64,000 nucleotides of DNA from Schistocephalus solidus (GCA_017591395.1 WEDG01005296.1:1-64000); one strand, 5' to 3'; counted from the stretch's first letter, positions 11,985-25,400 are shown. Numbers and translations are program-made. The notes: a model not told the origin generated them from the letters alone.

Positions 11985-13962
11985 ATTTGACTTAAATGCA
12001 CATAGCACTTGATTGAATGATCTACAAGTGCAGTGCTCAAAGTATGCCTTCGATCACCGTCTGCTTAAGGCAAAACTTGAATCTCTTCTCACACAACATG
12101 TATTTTTTCCAACGAGAACACGTTAAGGACAAAGGGCTAGTCGTTTATACCTCGTCTTCATTAAAGATCCTGGCAGTATAGACGAGGCATATGGCCTACC
12201 TCCACTTGGTCGAAGTGATCATGCAGTAATTTTCTGGGAGTACGTTTTATATTCTGTATTATTAGCAATAAATGAAACCAGGTGGAATCTATGTTGAGGA
12301 GACTTTTGCAAAATGAGAGCTGAGGCATCCCGAATAGACTGGGATCTTCTCTTCCAGGAAATGTCGCTGAGGACTGGCATTTATTTAAGGAGTGGTTGTT
12401 GAATCTAACAGAATGCCACTGTCCGTCATCAAAACTGAGGATATCGAACTGATCACAGTGGATAACAAGAGACCTAAAAAAGAGAGCTTAGCAGGGAAGG
12501 AAGGCCGCTCCTCGAACCTGCTCAAGAGCTGGCGAAATCACTAGCCTTTCTGTGCCAGAAACCATTCGATACGGTTATTCTTCCTACCGATTGGAAACAG
12601 CCCACATAACACCGCTTCAAAAAAGCGGTAGTCGTGCCTTTGCTGCAAAGCAGAGGCCTATCAGCATGACCTCAAACTGTTGGAAGTTTATGGAGAAGGT
12701 TTGCATAAATAATTAATGATTGATTAAGGGACCCATCACCTCTTATCCAATGCACAATATGGCTTTCGTAGGGAATATCATGTGTTACGAACTCACTTTA
12801 TACTAAAAAAGGCTGGAAAAAGCACTTGATGCAAAAGACTCTGTGCATGTGGCTGACATTGATTTCAGAAGGCCTTCGATAGTGTTCCATGCCAGCGGTT
12901 CCTTGAAAATTTGACAATGTTGGGTCTTGGAGGCAAACATCTTACGTGGATTGAGAATTTTCTCATTGGTGGTTCCCAAATGGTCTGCGTAGGAAGAGAG
13001 CGATCAAGGCGCACATTCATTGGCAATGGATTCCCACCATGTTCAGTGCTCGGACTGATCCTATTGCTCTTGTTCATTGATGATTGTGAATAGGAATTAG
13101 ACTGTGACTTTGCTATGCTTGCGGAAGAGGGAAAAATCTGGCAAGTCATCCACACTGCTGCCGATAAAGACGATCTCCAAGACAATCGTCGTCGATTGGA
13201 CGAGTGGTCCTGCAGACGGCCCTTGTCCTTCAACTCAAAAAAATGCACCCTGCTTCTTCTCGGAAATTGAAATCAGGTCACTGATATGTGACCCTACTAC
13301 CTGAACGGTATGCTCCTCCAAGAAGCAGAAACACAGAAGGATCTTGGCATTTGGATGACAGACAATCTGATGCTCTCATACGCAATGTTGAAAGGCGGCT
13401 AAATCCGCCAATTTAATGCTGTACGCTATCAAGTGGGTATTTAATTTTTCAATGAAGACTGCTTTTTTAGTCTTTGGTACAGCTTGAAGGCCACATCCTG
13501 AATATGCGATCCAAGCCTGGCGACCGTGGACCAAGCAGGATTACAAACTGCTCGAAAGGGTTCTGCGGTGAGCCATAAAATTAGTAAGAGATCAAGGTAA
13601 ACTACCATATGAGAGTAAATAAATAAATAAATTGTATATTTAAGGCCCAGAGAGCCCCGTCCAAATAAATTAAAGTTCTATCCTCTGAGTTACAGGCCGT
13701 TGCGCGGCGACTTGATACAAACCTTTCGCATCGTGCGTGGTTTGGATTACAACCTCCAGGGTGATAACTCTTTCCAACTTGCCATTACGACTAATCTCCG
13801 AGGGCATACATTCAAACTACGTGTGCCACAAGAAAGATTGGGATGAAATGAAGTATTTTTTGACCAACCGTGTTGTGGAACCGGTGAATAACGTGCCTGA
13901 GGTGATTGAAATGTCCCAGTCTGTGGAGACATTAAAACATATGCTTGACATACATATGTAGC
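11985..13962 (+). mobile_element. LINE 'Y' right arm, 5'-truncated, inactive
   Basis: Starts inside the endonuclease (DLNAHS in broken frame, about 11990) and runs to the RT stop near 13961. The RT is visible as QYGFRREYHV, KAFDSVPCQRFLENLTMLGLGG, LTWIENFLIGGSQMVCVG, a degraded NGFPPCSVLGLILLLLFIDDC (usual VPQGSVLGPILF) and the C-terminal block RGDLIQTFRIVRGLDYNLQ, FLTNRVVEPVNNVPEVIEMS. The YADD box has decayed to AMLAEEGKIW. Compared with Y-left it has an extra piece of about 50 bases at about 13618-13665 (AAAT repeats plus AAGGCCCAGAGAGCC) and keeps the palm region Y-left lost. It ends against segment X-right. Confidence 0.7.
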
Positions 13963-13965
13963 AGC

Positions 13966-14860
13966 ACCACGAAGACTATGTGAATATTTAACCTTAAAAA
14001 TACCAGTGTACTATGTAAATCTGCATGAGCCCAAGATTCTGTGATGCACAAAATATATGGTTCAAGTTCAAAAGCAACGGCTCTTAGCTCAGTCATCCTT
14101 TTCACGACTGACCTCACGTTGAGTCAAACTTTGCTGAGTGTATTTGTGGAACGCAGGAAAAGACTTATTAATCTTTTTTAAAAACAAGACTTGCTGATGG
14201 GGAAGTAAACTGCAGGGAAGAAGTTGTAGGCGGAATGTAAAATTTTTGCGGTCTATAATTTGCTAAGCTGTTACTGTTAACTTAATTAAGATAATGGTAG
14301 AGAGACATATTTTCGTGGCATACTTTGAGAGAAAGGCTATTTTCTGCGGTAGCAAAAATAACAGAAGGCCAAAAATAGAATTTTGAGGAATGATGGAATA
14401 ATATGGGAGAAGAATTTGATTTGAAAATGGAACAAATGGTTTTTAAAAACTGTTACCGTAAGGGGTAGCATTAATTAATTGGGGGGCCTGAAAAGTTCAA
14501 TTCAATTCAATTCAATTTATTGAGGGAAATAGGCATGGGCCTTTCATGTTGTATATTTTGAAGGTTTACAGGCATTGCCCTTGATAACCATACTAATGTA
14601 AAGTTATGATTGTATATGTACAGTCAATATAAAATTGTGACATTTAAAATGTTTTTGGGTCAAAGGATAACATAAATTCGAATGCATTTTCACGGTTACA
14701 GGCAAAACATTGCGAAAGAAAATTAGAGCCCGAAAGATTTCAGCAGGCTGGTTTTAAGTAATCGTGTTGTGAATGTCATCTGTTGTAAAATCTTACACTA
14801 GCAAGCCTTCTTTTAAAATCAGAAATGCATTCCCCGGTAAACGTCTCGCTTGTTAACGAG
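13966..14860 (-). mobile_element. Composite segment 'X' (right copy), uninterrupted
   Basis: Reverse complement of 1207-1321 joined to 4171-4907. On the minus strand it reads an RT tail (ISDFKRRLASVRFYNR), spacer, then LNVRSVVKRMTELRAVAFEL, PYILCITESWAHADL, the start of an APE endonuclease, ending near 13966. It lacks the 2.85-kb LINE A1 found in the left copy: the uninterrupted junction is GATTTCA-GCA-GGCTGG at 14736-14751. It instead has its own small insert at about 14495-14547. No intact gene. Confidence 0.7.
14495..14547 (-). mobile_element. Tiny insert with pentamer tail, probable LINE 3'-end stub
   Basis: About 53 bases absent from the left copy of segment X. On the minus strand it reads a short unique stretch (ATGAAAGGCCCATGCC), then TCAATAA, then a run of four AATTG pentamers. 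A very short piece ending in a simple pentamer repeat is what an extremely 5'-truncated CR1-like retrotransposition leaves. The parent element is not identified. Confidence 0.55.
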
Positions 14861-15930
14861 ATGAGATCTATGTCTTCACTCCCTCGATGTAAAATCGTGT
14901 CAGTGAAACAATGCTGTCTTTATGCATTATAATAGATTCGGGTACCCCCGGCATGTATTCAGTCAACATTAACTAGTGGATAAAATTGACGGAAATATGT
15001 GGATTTTTGCTATGCCTAGAAAGCAATATGTCATACATCATTAGATTTTTTAAACAATATGAATTATGAAATTCCACCAAAACTACGGTTTGCTGCATCG
15101 CTCCTAGATCCTATGCACGAGGAAAGTTAAGATACCGTTCGCGTCTACCCTATGATTAACAGACAAATGTATGAGCCAGCGAATGAAGACGTTTACGGTC
15201 CTAAAAGTTTATCATTGAATCATAAACATCAATCAATTTTCTAAGAACGAAAATAGTTTAACCAAAATTCGGCGCGAAATCACTGAAGTGGCCTAATTCA
15301 TACAGATCAAGCTGCTTAACATGAATGGTTGGCTCAGAATAACCGTTGATGCTGGCTAAACTTGATTTATTAGAGCCACGGAAGACCGTTAAATTTTCTT
15401 ATATTTTAACTTAAGTAAGCCTGTAAATAAATAAATTCAAGCAAACCTAACGACAGAATTCGTATAAAATTTTCGAGACGGAGAACAGTTGAAATATAAT
15501 AATGCGAATTACAGAAACTTTCAATACATCCCTTCGTACCCTTTATATTGAAAATTACCTTTTAATAACTGCAAAATTTTTTCTATGTTTGTGTAAGGCA
15601 GCTTCCTTGAATTCTTAATTGCCTTTGCCTTCTGTCCTACTCCTTTCGTCGTCTTTGTTGGTAGTTAGAAGTTGTAGATAGATCGCTCTTCCTTGCTAGC
15701 TGCTAGACTATTAATCCGAAGCTTTCATGATTTTCCCTTGGCTGAATTAATGACTCGTAGATACTTCTCAAACGGTGAATAATAAGCAATGGGTTAAAGT
15801 AGCCTCCTCGATGAAGGAGGTCCGGAATTGTGCCTCCAAACCTATCCGAGCAGCTCTGACTGCGCCAGACTGAAGGTCACACGTTTCCGGCAATTTGAAA
15901 AGCAAATAATCAGCTGTTCGCTCCTCGGTC
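14861..15930. other. AT-rich upstream region of the kinase gene, no feature recognised
   Basis: No ORF of note on either strand, and no match to the repeat families of this window. It presumably contains the promoter and 5' untranslated region of the kinase, but I see no convincing core promoter element. An in-frame stop (TAA at 15907) precedes the first ATG. Confidence 0.4.
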
Positions 15931-16439
15931 ATGTGCGACGGCCGGTCAAAAAGATTTTGCTTGGATTATGCGAAGCGTTCAAAATCAGTAACCTCAGTAA
16001 CTGATTCATGGAGAGCATTTTATCGTTCGGAAGGGGAGACTATTGGAAGGTTAGTTTTTGTTCTACTTACTGTGTTTACAACCAGGGGTGGCACTGGGAA
16101 GGTCTTTCTCGCTCGACCAATTGACGATAGCTCTCAGTCTCATAAAATTTTCAATTACCAAAAAGTCAATGAGGTTACAGTGCCTTTCAGTGGAACCTTT
16201 GGTGAAGTCTTTGAAGTTATAAATCCTATCGTCCCTGGAAAGTCCCTGGCAGTTAAATTAATCCGAAGATTTCGTGGTGGCCGTGATTCGATCGAGAAGA
16301 TCAGAAAGGAGATAATGCTGATGAAAAAGTTACAGTCTTCACACAACGACCTAACTGGAGCAAACGTCCCTAATTCCGCCTGTCCCCTTCTTATCTCAGT
16401 TCATGAAGATTTGACTGAGGTTGCCATCGTGATGGAATT
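15931..16439 (+). CDS. STK17: Kinase exon 1 (N lobe)
   Basis: The first ATG after an in-frame TAA at 15907. The exon encodes a basic N terminus, a first glycine-rich stretch (FYRSEGETIG-RGGTGKVFLAR), then the true glycine loop, the ATP lysine and helix C, up to VAIVME. It ends in phase 2 before GTATGT at 16440. The start is the best available, but an upstream untranslated exon or a trans-splice acceptor cannot be excluded. Confidence 0.8.
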
Positions 16440-19400
16440 GTATGTTTATATTTCTATTTACGGTTAGCTCATGTAAAAAAATTGTTTTTTAGTGTTTCGA
16501 TGCCCTGCTTGAAGCAGTATTTTGCCACGAATTTGTGTTTTAGGCATAACCGTTGCTCACACCCACACGAGTGGTTTAAGCAGGGCTTATTTCTACCCAC
16601 CAGATCTTATTGTGTTAAATGGGACCGCGCACCAAAATAACTATATTATTTAAACATAAATAAATATGTTCGTTTTAAGTTCGGTGATATTTTTGAACTC
16701 TGCAACAGTCTGGGTAACCTAAAAGAGGGTTCGCCATTTTTCCACGCATTTCCAGCCTATTTGCAGTAATTTTCGTTTTATTTTAGCGCCAAAGGGGGCT
16801 CTCTCTTTGATCTGTGTTGTGAACGTTATTCAACACAAAACGCATGCCTATTTGGGGATGTTTCACCTCGATGTGCCATTTCCAAGCCACCCATACCACC
16901 ATCTCGTAGACGAAGTCCGGTTGTTGGTGATTCCCATTGTCCTCATGCTCCCTGTCCACTCCCCGAGAGTTATATCGCCTCCGTCATCGAAAAGATCTCA
17001 AGTGCTCTCATGTATATGCACGAAAAAGCGAAAATCGTCCACTTGGACATCAAGGTTCGTCTGGTTATTTATCCGATTTTTCTTGAAATGTGTCCAAATA
17101 CGTTCTATTTGGCTGAAAACCAGCGTATTTTAACTTAATATCGTCAGTGAACCATTAAGGTTATATTAACTCATCCTATTTAGCAGTCCGTAGAAGTAAC
17201 CTTATCCCTGTAAACCAGTAAATACATAATTGTAGGTATGCAGTGGTTGACACTCTTGTATTCTGTAATATTTATTTTTCCAGTTAACTGAAGACAATTT
17301 CATTTTAGTAATTAATATACGTAGGCTTCAAAACTCTCTTATCTGTCGGGTACTAGCACTTATTCACTGACTTTAAAAATTACTACTATAGACACTCTGG
17401 GTAACTTGTATTCGAACTTAGAGCCTCTTCTACAACGGGTTGCATCATCCTACCGTAAATTTGTGCGTTATTTGCATGAACATGTATATGCAACGAAATC
17501 CCTCTTTTTCTTGATCTAGAGTTCTTTCTCTTCACCAGCTTAGGAGCCTCGGTTAAACCGACGAACTCTGTATAGAATTTTACGCAAACTAGAAAGTTTA
17601 CCACTGTTGTATTATTTTGCTTAAATTGTCCACCATTTGTTACCCATTTCTTGGCGTCTGCGTTTATTCAACTTGCGTGCACATGTTGTCAGCCTTAAGT
17701 TCAAGTGGCGCTTGCGTTATCTGGTTGCGGGACGGAACCTGCGCTTTCTGTTTTGCCTTGGAGCACTAAACTAGAACCCCCACAGACTAACTGGTAGCTA
17801 GCGACATATAAGCTGTCAATTGGTATTCCCGTTTCCCATTTCTGGCTTATTATATGCCATCAGCCAGCCTTGCCCAAACTCAGTTTTGCAGCACCTGAGC
17901 CTCGATCCCGCATTCTCCGTTCATCTATCTTCATTAAGTTAAATTCTATTCAAATTTAACCATTTAACTATGCGGGAAGTGCGTTCAGCGATCGGCTTAC
18001 GGGACATGTTTTTCTCGTTGAGTCTTCGGGCTCCATCTAGAGCCTCGCAAGCGGTCGCAAACTTCTGCCTTTTATGTACTTGAATGTTTGATCGTCATTA
18101 AGGCTCATATCGGTTTGAACCAAAACAATACTCGGAGCCACTGAGAATAGCCGGAAACAATGACAGTAAAAACCAATACGAGGCATTAATTGTTTATTTC
18201 TGTAACACTTCAAAAAACTTTCCTATTAGCACCTTAAACTCTAAACATACCTTTAAACCGTCATCGATTTAAAGGTTTTTTAAATCCTTCGTTTGAAAAT
18301 CATCTATTAGGCGCAAGTGATCTTTTTTGTTTAGACTCTCTCATTCTCTCGCTTCCCCCACAAATCGAACTTCCTTTTTCCTCTTCAACGGCCTCCATAT
18401 CTCTATTTCGCTAAGGAATTGCTTATGTGGGAGCCGGCCAAATTTTCTGCCGTGTAGACGTTGGCGTACATGTTGCGATTTTCGCGCCAGCTTCTCTGCG
18501 CCTTCATTCTCCCCTTTCCCAAATTTTTATATGCGCTGGCTAGCGTGCGCGTGGCTGCTGTCAGAATTCCATCCCTGCCATCCGCCTGCTCGCCCCTCTC
18601 TCCGATTGTCTTTGTCAGGAAAAGTTGGCCCCCGACTAGTTATACAGGTTTCCGTTCTTCCATGGTATGTAAAATGAGTCATCGGTTGGTCGGTAGGTAT
18701 GTAATCGGTCCTCGTTGCATAACGCACCTTGGAGAAGAGGGTGCGAAGGGACATCGGACTGTGTTTACGGCAATAGTGTGCGTTTCTTTGCACCGTCAAA
18801 CCTTAAAAACCCTCTCAGTTTTAGAATGTTATGTAAGCCGGCTCGCAATAATAATAAAAGTAATAGAAATACGCACATAATGCGGTCCCAGGTAATTAAA
18901 TACGTCAGGGCTTTCTGATTTATCGTAGGGAGTATTCTAGTTCCCACGAATCGGCGGAATTAGACTACTGCAAGGACATAGTTGTCCTCTATTGTCTGTT
19001 GACACTACCGTCTTCTGGAGCATGACCATAACATTTGGGATGTATAAATTTTGAAAACTTATTTTAAAGAACTCCGGTAATAAGTACAAAAACTCACGGA
19101 CGCGGTCGACATTTCACGTGTACGTAAGATTTATGATTATCACGACATATATCAGCCGTAAATGCATGCTTTGTTGTTCTTGCTGTGAGTAGACGCTCTC
19201 CAGCTTACAAAATATCGTTTAGAATCGGGCATGTCTGGGAGATAAACAGGATCATTAAAATTTTGACTTTTTACTGCATTTAAAAATAGACTTTTCTGTT
19301 CCTTTAGCTTCTACAAATTCCTAAAAAACTGCAGTGTACATTTAGCATTCCATGTAGCGTGCGAACAAAAATTTATATGTCATGTAAGTGGCCACAAATT

Positions 19401-22400
19401 TTCCGATTATATTATCAGAGGTAACTGAGAACATTTAACTTTGACAGGCCATTGGAGGATTTCATTCGGTGAATTCTGCCTCTTCGGCAGATGACGTTTC
19501 TTATCGCCTGCTCAGATAAAGCATCGTGTTTGCCTGCCCTTGTTGATCTCGACACATACCCCCGTTTGGAACTGATAGACTTAGATCTTGACCCTCTTTC
19601 TTTGCAGATAACATAAGTCACGAACGAAATCATCAGGCTTTGTGTACATTTAGTATGGGGGAATACACACTACATTTCACGAAATTCCGATCACTTCTCG
19701 CGATTTTCTCCCTATTCTCGGTCTATAGTATTTCCTCGACTCTAGCTTACAATTTACTCGTTCTAGATGTGAGTACGTCTGGTTTAACCCACGTAGTTCT
19801 GAACGACAGGAACCTGGGAAAGATGACGCCTTCCCCGTTAGTCTAGCCCGCCCAGCGCGCCAACGGGCGGGTTATGGTGGAACGCCTTTGACATGGGCTA
19901 GCGGGGCCGCCCCATGAAACCGATGTCCAGCGAGCCGCATCTTGTCTGGATGGCGATGGGCTGCGCGCACTAATTTAACTCGCCAGGGGTCGTTTGCGTC
20001 GAGATTTAGTATTCTGCCCGGTAGCAACAACAGCTTTTGGGAGTACAAGTTTCTTCTGCAGCAAAGCCTTGGATACTGTGATCCTGGTTTGCGTGAGATT
20101 TTCAACGATTTACTGACGCAGTTTCAGTCGGTAGGGTGGTTGTAGTGGCTGAAGATGATAGCTAATTTTATGGCCCCATATACAGGACATGAGAACAGGA
20201 ACCTCTCGCAATACAGGTGACTTTGCGTCGAATTCCCGAGAAAATAGGGTTAGGTTTATGGATAAGTTAAGGGCCAGGTTTAAGGTTAGAGTTAAAATTA
20301 ATTAGCGTTAAGAGTACGGTTATGGTTAAGATTATGACTGCGGTTCAGGGTTATGTTAGGGTTCGAACACGGGAATATGCACCCTTCTAGTAATTAGCAC
20401 AAGACCGCCTTGAATTCTTGAACTAGGCGTTCCTTTTTTCGACTCCTGTTTAGGGAGCCATATAAGTAACCCTTTCCAAACTGATTTCTCTTAATAACTC
20501 TCACCATCTTCCGAAAACCACCCTTTTCACGAGCAAAAACGCACACCATTAGTGACGAAAGGGTTGCAGAACTCTCTGGACGCTGGCTCGCATTGCGATG
20601 TTTGAGCCAGCTGTGACAAAGCATCGGGGGCAAGGGGTGGCGGGCACATCTTCATAGTGCTGATTTTCTTTTGCCCGCACATGTCCTTCGTCTGCCCCGG
20701 TTTCTGCATCCGCCGCTTCTCTCGACCTGTGCAGAGAGAACTTTTTGTGTGAACTGCGCGATCGGGCCGGCAGCCCTAGGGTTAGCCGCATTTTCTCATA
20801 GTCAGCTGCTCCGCAGTTGCTGTTGTCTGTGCGCACAAGGCCTTCCCCGTCGAGCAGGCCCCGTCTGCTGCTGCCCAGCCGGCGCCACCGCCGTCTGGTG
20901 ATTCGTTCTGTCGTCAGGAGCCCCGCCCGCCCGTCTGCCCTCTTCTGCAGCGGGACAATCGGACCGCCACGGGGAAGTGACTCATCGACACGCACTTTCT
21001 CATGTGTAAGCACGCCTGCCAGCCTGCCAGCCTGTGCCATTTCGACTGCGCAATCGGCCGTCGGCGTGCAGACTGGGCCCCATTTCTCGTCGTTGCCACC
21101 ACACTCATTACCACCGTCGCAGTCGTCTACACTGGCCGTCTTCGCATCTTTTCGCTTTAAATTCTACTTAAATACTGAAATTGCTTACTTATACGACACC
21201 TTGAACATGACAGGAGAATAGGAGCGCCCTGCCCATGTAATACGTTTGGCCACAATAACCGGACTCATTGAGAACAATGGCTCCGAAATACCTGCTCCTG
21301 ATTTCATCTTCACTTGTTCAAATTTCGTTCTTCAGTCACCTGCGTTCCTTTTTAGCTTTGCTTGACGCCAGTTCAGGTTTGCTTTCCTTTACACCGATCT
21401 GGGAGGCCGACTCTCTTGCCCCTCGCCCATGGGATAGATTTTCCGTTTCCCTTAATTCTCGCGGGTTCCACGTAGCCCATATAAAGTCGGTAACTGGGTT
21501 GTAATCACCCCTACCTTCTTCGTCTGCTTTTCCTGGTTTTTTGCGTCCTCGTTCTGTCCTACCAATAAAACCTTTGTTCCCCTTAAACAGTTGGCCTTGC
21601 TTGCAATGTTCTCATTAGGTCTGGCTATCGTGCCTTCACCTCTGCCAGTTACCCGTAACCGCAAACCTAAGTACTTTCCTTTCCAGCGAAATGGTCTACG
21701 TGTAGCTTTGTTCAACGTGAATTGCCTCCGATGATGCGTGCAACCGCTGTTCTGTTCCCAATTCCGGTTCAAATGATACTGATAAGTCTGGTGTTTTATA
21801 TGAGTCGTACACCACACTCACATCTTATGCGACTTTCCCCATCTGCTTGGCCTAGGAGGAACCACATTACCATTGCCGTTTTCAACCTTTTGAGCGGACC
21901 ACTGGCTTCTCACTATGTTGTACGAAGGAACTTTGCCAAATTTATTTTCTGTTTTGTGCTGCAAACTGTCATCCGGTGCCCTCTTTCACGAGCTTTGTTC
22001 AGTCACGGCGCCCGCGGTTAAGGCGCCTGCACCCCGAGGGGGGAGGGTCGGGCGATCTTGATAGTTCGCGCAGACTGTCTCGATTCTCGTGCACCCTCTT
22101 GCACATGATTCATCTGCTGAACAGCCATATCACAGTCAACAACAGACCACAAGTTTCATCTTCTCGGTCACCTGGTTACCGTCGATGTTGCTGCTGCTAC
22201 AATCAGCACAAACACAAATGCATTTCTTGTTGCTCGCTTATGCCCCCCTATCAGCATTTATTTGGCTCCGGTTAACCGGTCCAGTCTTGGGCCAGATGCC
22301 ACAGAGCTCACCTGCTCTTTGTGTGCACTTTTGGCCTAAGGACCCAGATAATCGGTCGTGGGTACACCGCTGCGACCTGAACGACCTGAAAATACGAGAG

Positions 22401-25400
22401 GACTAATGGTTCGGTCCCCCACCGAGTCCGGACGCGTCTGTGCGCGTACAAATTTGGCACTGGCTTTGGTATCTTTGGCAGTTTTGCGTGAGATCGCGTT
22501 CTGCGTGTCCCTCGTCTATGGCCTTTCGATTTCAGCCCAGTTGACAAAAAACCGACTGGCTGTGAAATTTACTGCTTCTCTCCCCCCCCCCCCCCTCCTA
22601 TGCCGACAGTGACTCAGCTGTTTTTCTGACCAACTTCGCATGATCGTCAATGTTGGCGGTGGAATGGGGAGGGTCGTGCGGCCGTAGTGGGGGATGCCGG
22701 TTCTCTCTTTCTCCGGTCTGCTGCATTTTCGTCCACTCAGACAGCCGCGGAATCTCTACCTCTTTTGAGTCCTTCCAATCCGAGTGCCGACTTCAAAGTA
22801 TCTGGATTTCACAGGGTTTCCTCAGACGGGCTAGCCTTGTCGGGCTGTGAGCCTACTCCCTTCAGGGCTGTCCGCAAAAAGCAGGGCGAAGCCTGCGCGC
22901 TGTCCACGTAAAGCTACCGAATATTTGTGAGGGGGAGTAGGGGAGTTGGTGCGCTGGTTTTTTTTCAGATGTGGATATAAATCTGCGTGAGTAAGAACAG
23001 CCTTTTTAGCCCTTGGCAGTTTCCGTTATCTCGATAGTATTTACTCCACTGAGGAATTCAGGGCATTTACTGTTCTATTCCCTGCAGCTATCACGGGAAA
23101 TGACGGTAGTAGGTATTTATTGTCTAAACAAGCATTATGAAGCACTTTGTACACAACACTAGTGAATATTCCGCATATAGGCATACACACTTCCAGAAAA
23201 TTCAAAACAAGCTTACGAATGAATCCTGCCCTTCCTTTCAAACATCAAAAATTAAGAGGACGTAACTTATGGAAAATTTGATTTATCAAAACAATTGTAC
23301 GAAAACATCAGAAATCTATAAACAGATAAACATTGCCGGCAAAGACGAGGGAGATTGAAATGACCATTTCTGGATCAGTAGTTACCACCAGCCAGTCATA
23401 CCAAACCCCAAATGGTGCACCATCTGTGGCTCGAACTTGCGATTTGCTGCTGGTGGGGCTCGAGAGTGAGCCTCAAGGCAGAGCGGGACGAGTGAGTTCT
23501 GTTAGCGATCGGTGAGCGTTTATCAATGAATGCAAGTCAATATTTCCCATCTAAACCGGTAAGACAACGAGCCCGCTGTTCAATGAGTAGAACATTGGAC
23601 TTCTGATAAACAGTTCGCAGGATCGAGCCTCGGGTGATGCACCAGCTGGGGTTGGGAATGACTGACTGATAACAGCTGATGATGGCCATACCAGTCTCCC
23701 TTGTTTTTGCCGGTAATGTTCATCCGCCTATGAAACTAGCCACCGTGCGGCTGCTAGCGGAGCTAGAGAGTGAGCCCAAAAGCAGAACGGGATGAATGAG
23801 TTCCGTTAGCGATTGATGAGCGTTCATCAACAAACCCCTGCAGACTACATGGGTAGCTATTTTTTCTGAGTAAAAATTACTGAAACGGCCAAAAGGTTGT
23901 TAACAACAACCTAGCCTATTGCAGAATATAAAGTAATGTTTTAATGGTGCTCCATGCTAATCAGTGCTGCACCGTTCCTCGCGTAGTCTTTCCGGTAAGA
24001 AACGGGCATCGGACCTCCTCCCCTATTCCAGGAGCTCTGCGCTACTTTCCAGGCTTTCTGATAAGGGTAGAGTCAGGGGCAAGGTTAGGGTTACGGATAA
24101 GGTGTTGGTAAGGGTAGATGTTAGGGTTAGGACACAGAATATTTACCCTTCCCGCAATTTCGTACGCCCTCTCCCCCTCTCCCTACCTGTATAACCAGGG
24201 GACAAGGAAGTTCCTGTGTTGCCGTATTTTATTTCAGAGGTTATATAATTTGCTGACTTTCAACGCTTACTGCAATTTCGCACCTGCTTGGTAAGGATTT
24301 TCTCTCTTCTCAGCAACCTTGCTTCCTCCCTATTGGGCTAATCGTTGAGTGGCATGCAGTCTGCCCACTCAGGCCATTAACCCGATCCGGCTAAAATGCC
24401 TCTGTTAGCACTCTTGGCATTTAATTGGTTCGCTCGAGTTAGCCATGCACTCTTAAGGAAACCCCGTTGGTACCAAAGGACGAAGATAATTTTACATAGG
24501 CAGGAACTTTCCAGCAACAGGGGTTGCCTTTTTCAGTCTTAATCGGTAAATGAACATGCCACTCCATTGAAACCCAATCGAGGTGAGCGTTACATTTGGC
24601 TAGGCGCTTGCCGAGCATTCACGTGAGTGTGCGAATCTGCTTTCAACTGATGCATTTGGCTTGACGACGGCTGCTTAGCCCGAAGTTACCATTCCGGTCT
24701 TTTTTTATCTCTGTTGGCACCACCTTGCCCACTTATACCATCAGTCGCCATGCCACTGTCTGTGATTGAGCCTCAAGGCACAACGGAACGAGCATGTCCC
24801 GTAGACTGATCTGTTCGCACCCGTCTACCGTCCACCCAGTTGGAAGCTCCATTAATCTAAATATGGAACATGTGACGGAGATGCTACGGCTGCCGAAGCC
24901 GTATCTTTATGCGCAATATTGATGAACCATTAAATAAGTGCTGACATTGGGCTTGCACCTGAAGTCCGTCAGTTTTATGTCTCCTGTTTACGCTTCGAGA
25001 ACCCTTGGTGGGCTGATAATTTTTCCTCTGTTGTTGATGGTGAAGGAGGTAGAAGAAGAATGTGACCAACCATCCCCGACCTTCCACACTAAACTGTGCC
25101 CTTACCGTAGGCTATGTGCATTTTCCGACCTCCCTCCCCCTCCACGCACCGATAAAGCTAACTAGCCCGTCTACGCGTGCCACGTACAAAAACCGATCTC
25201 CACAGCATGTAACAGGCTTTCACGCGGATGCCTTGGATCTCATGAATGTGAGAGTGCCGTAAAGACCATCCACACTTGTACTCTTTGTGGCAAACTATGC
25301 GGCGTATTCTCAGCTATGTTGGCGTTAATCTCGCATTTGGTGCCTCCAGTATTAGAATTCACTGTTTACTGGGTATCAGAAACCCGTCTGACGATTACTG

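Noticed and set aside
1..14860. Programmed inverted-repeat system such as a hairpin small-RNA locus
   Set aside because: The mirror layout is real, but each arm is a decayed LINE with its own indels and insertions. Nested insertion explains it without a dedicated system; kept only as a possibility in the findings.
23572..23637. Functional tRNA-Arg gene
   Set aside because: Acceptor stem and D arm do not pair, and the segment recurs as part of a repeat.
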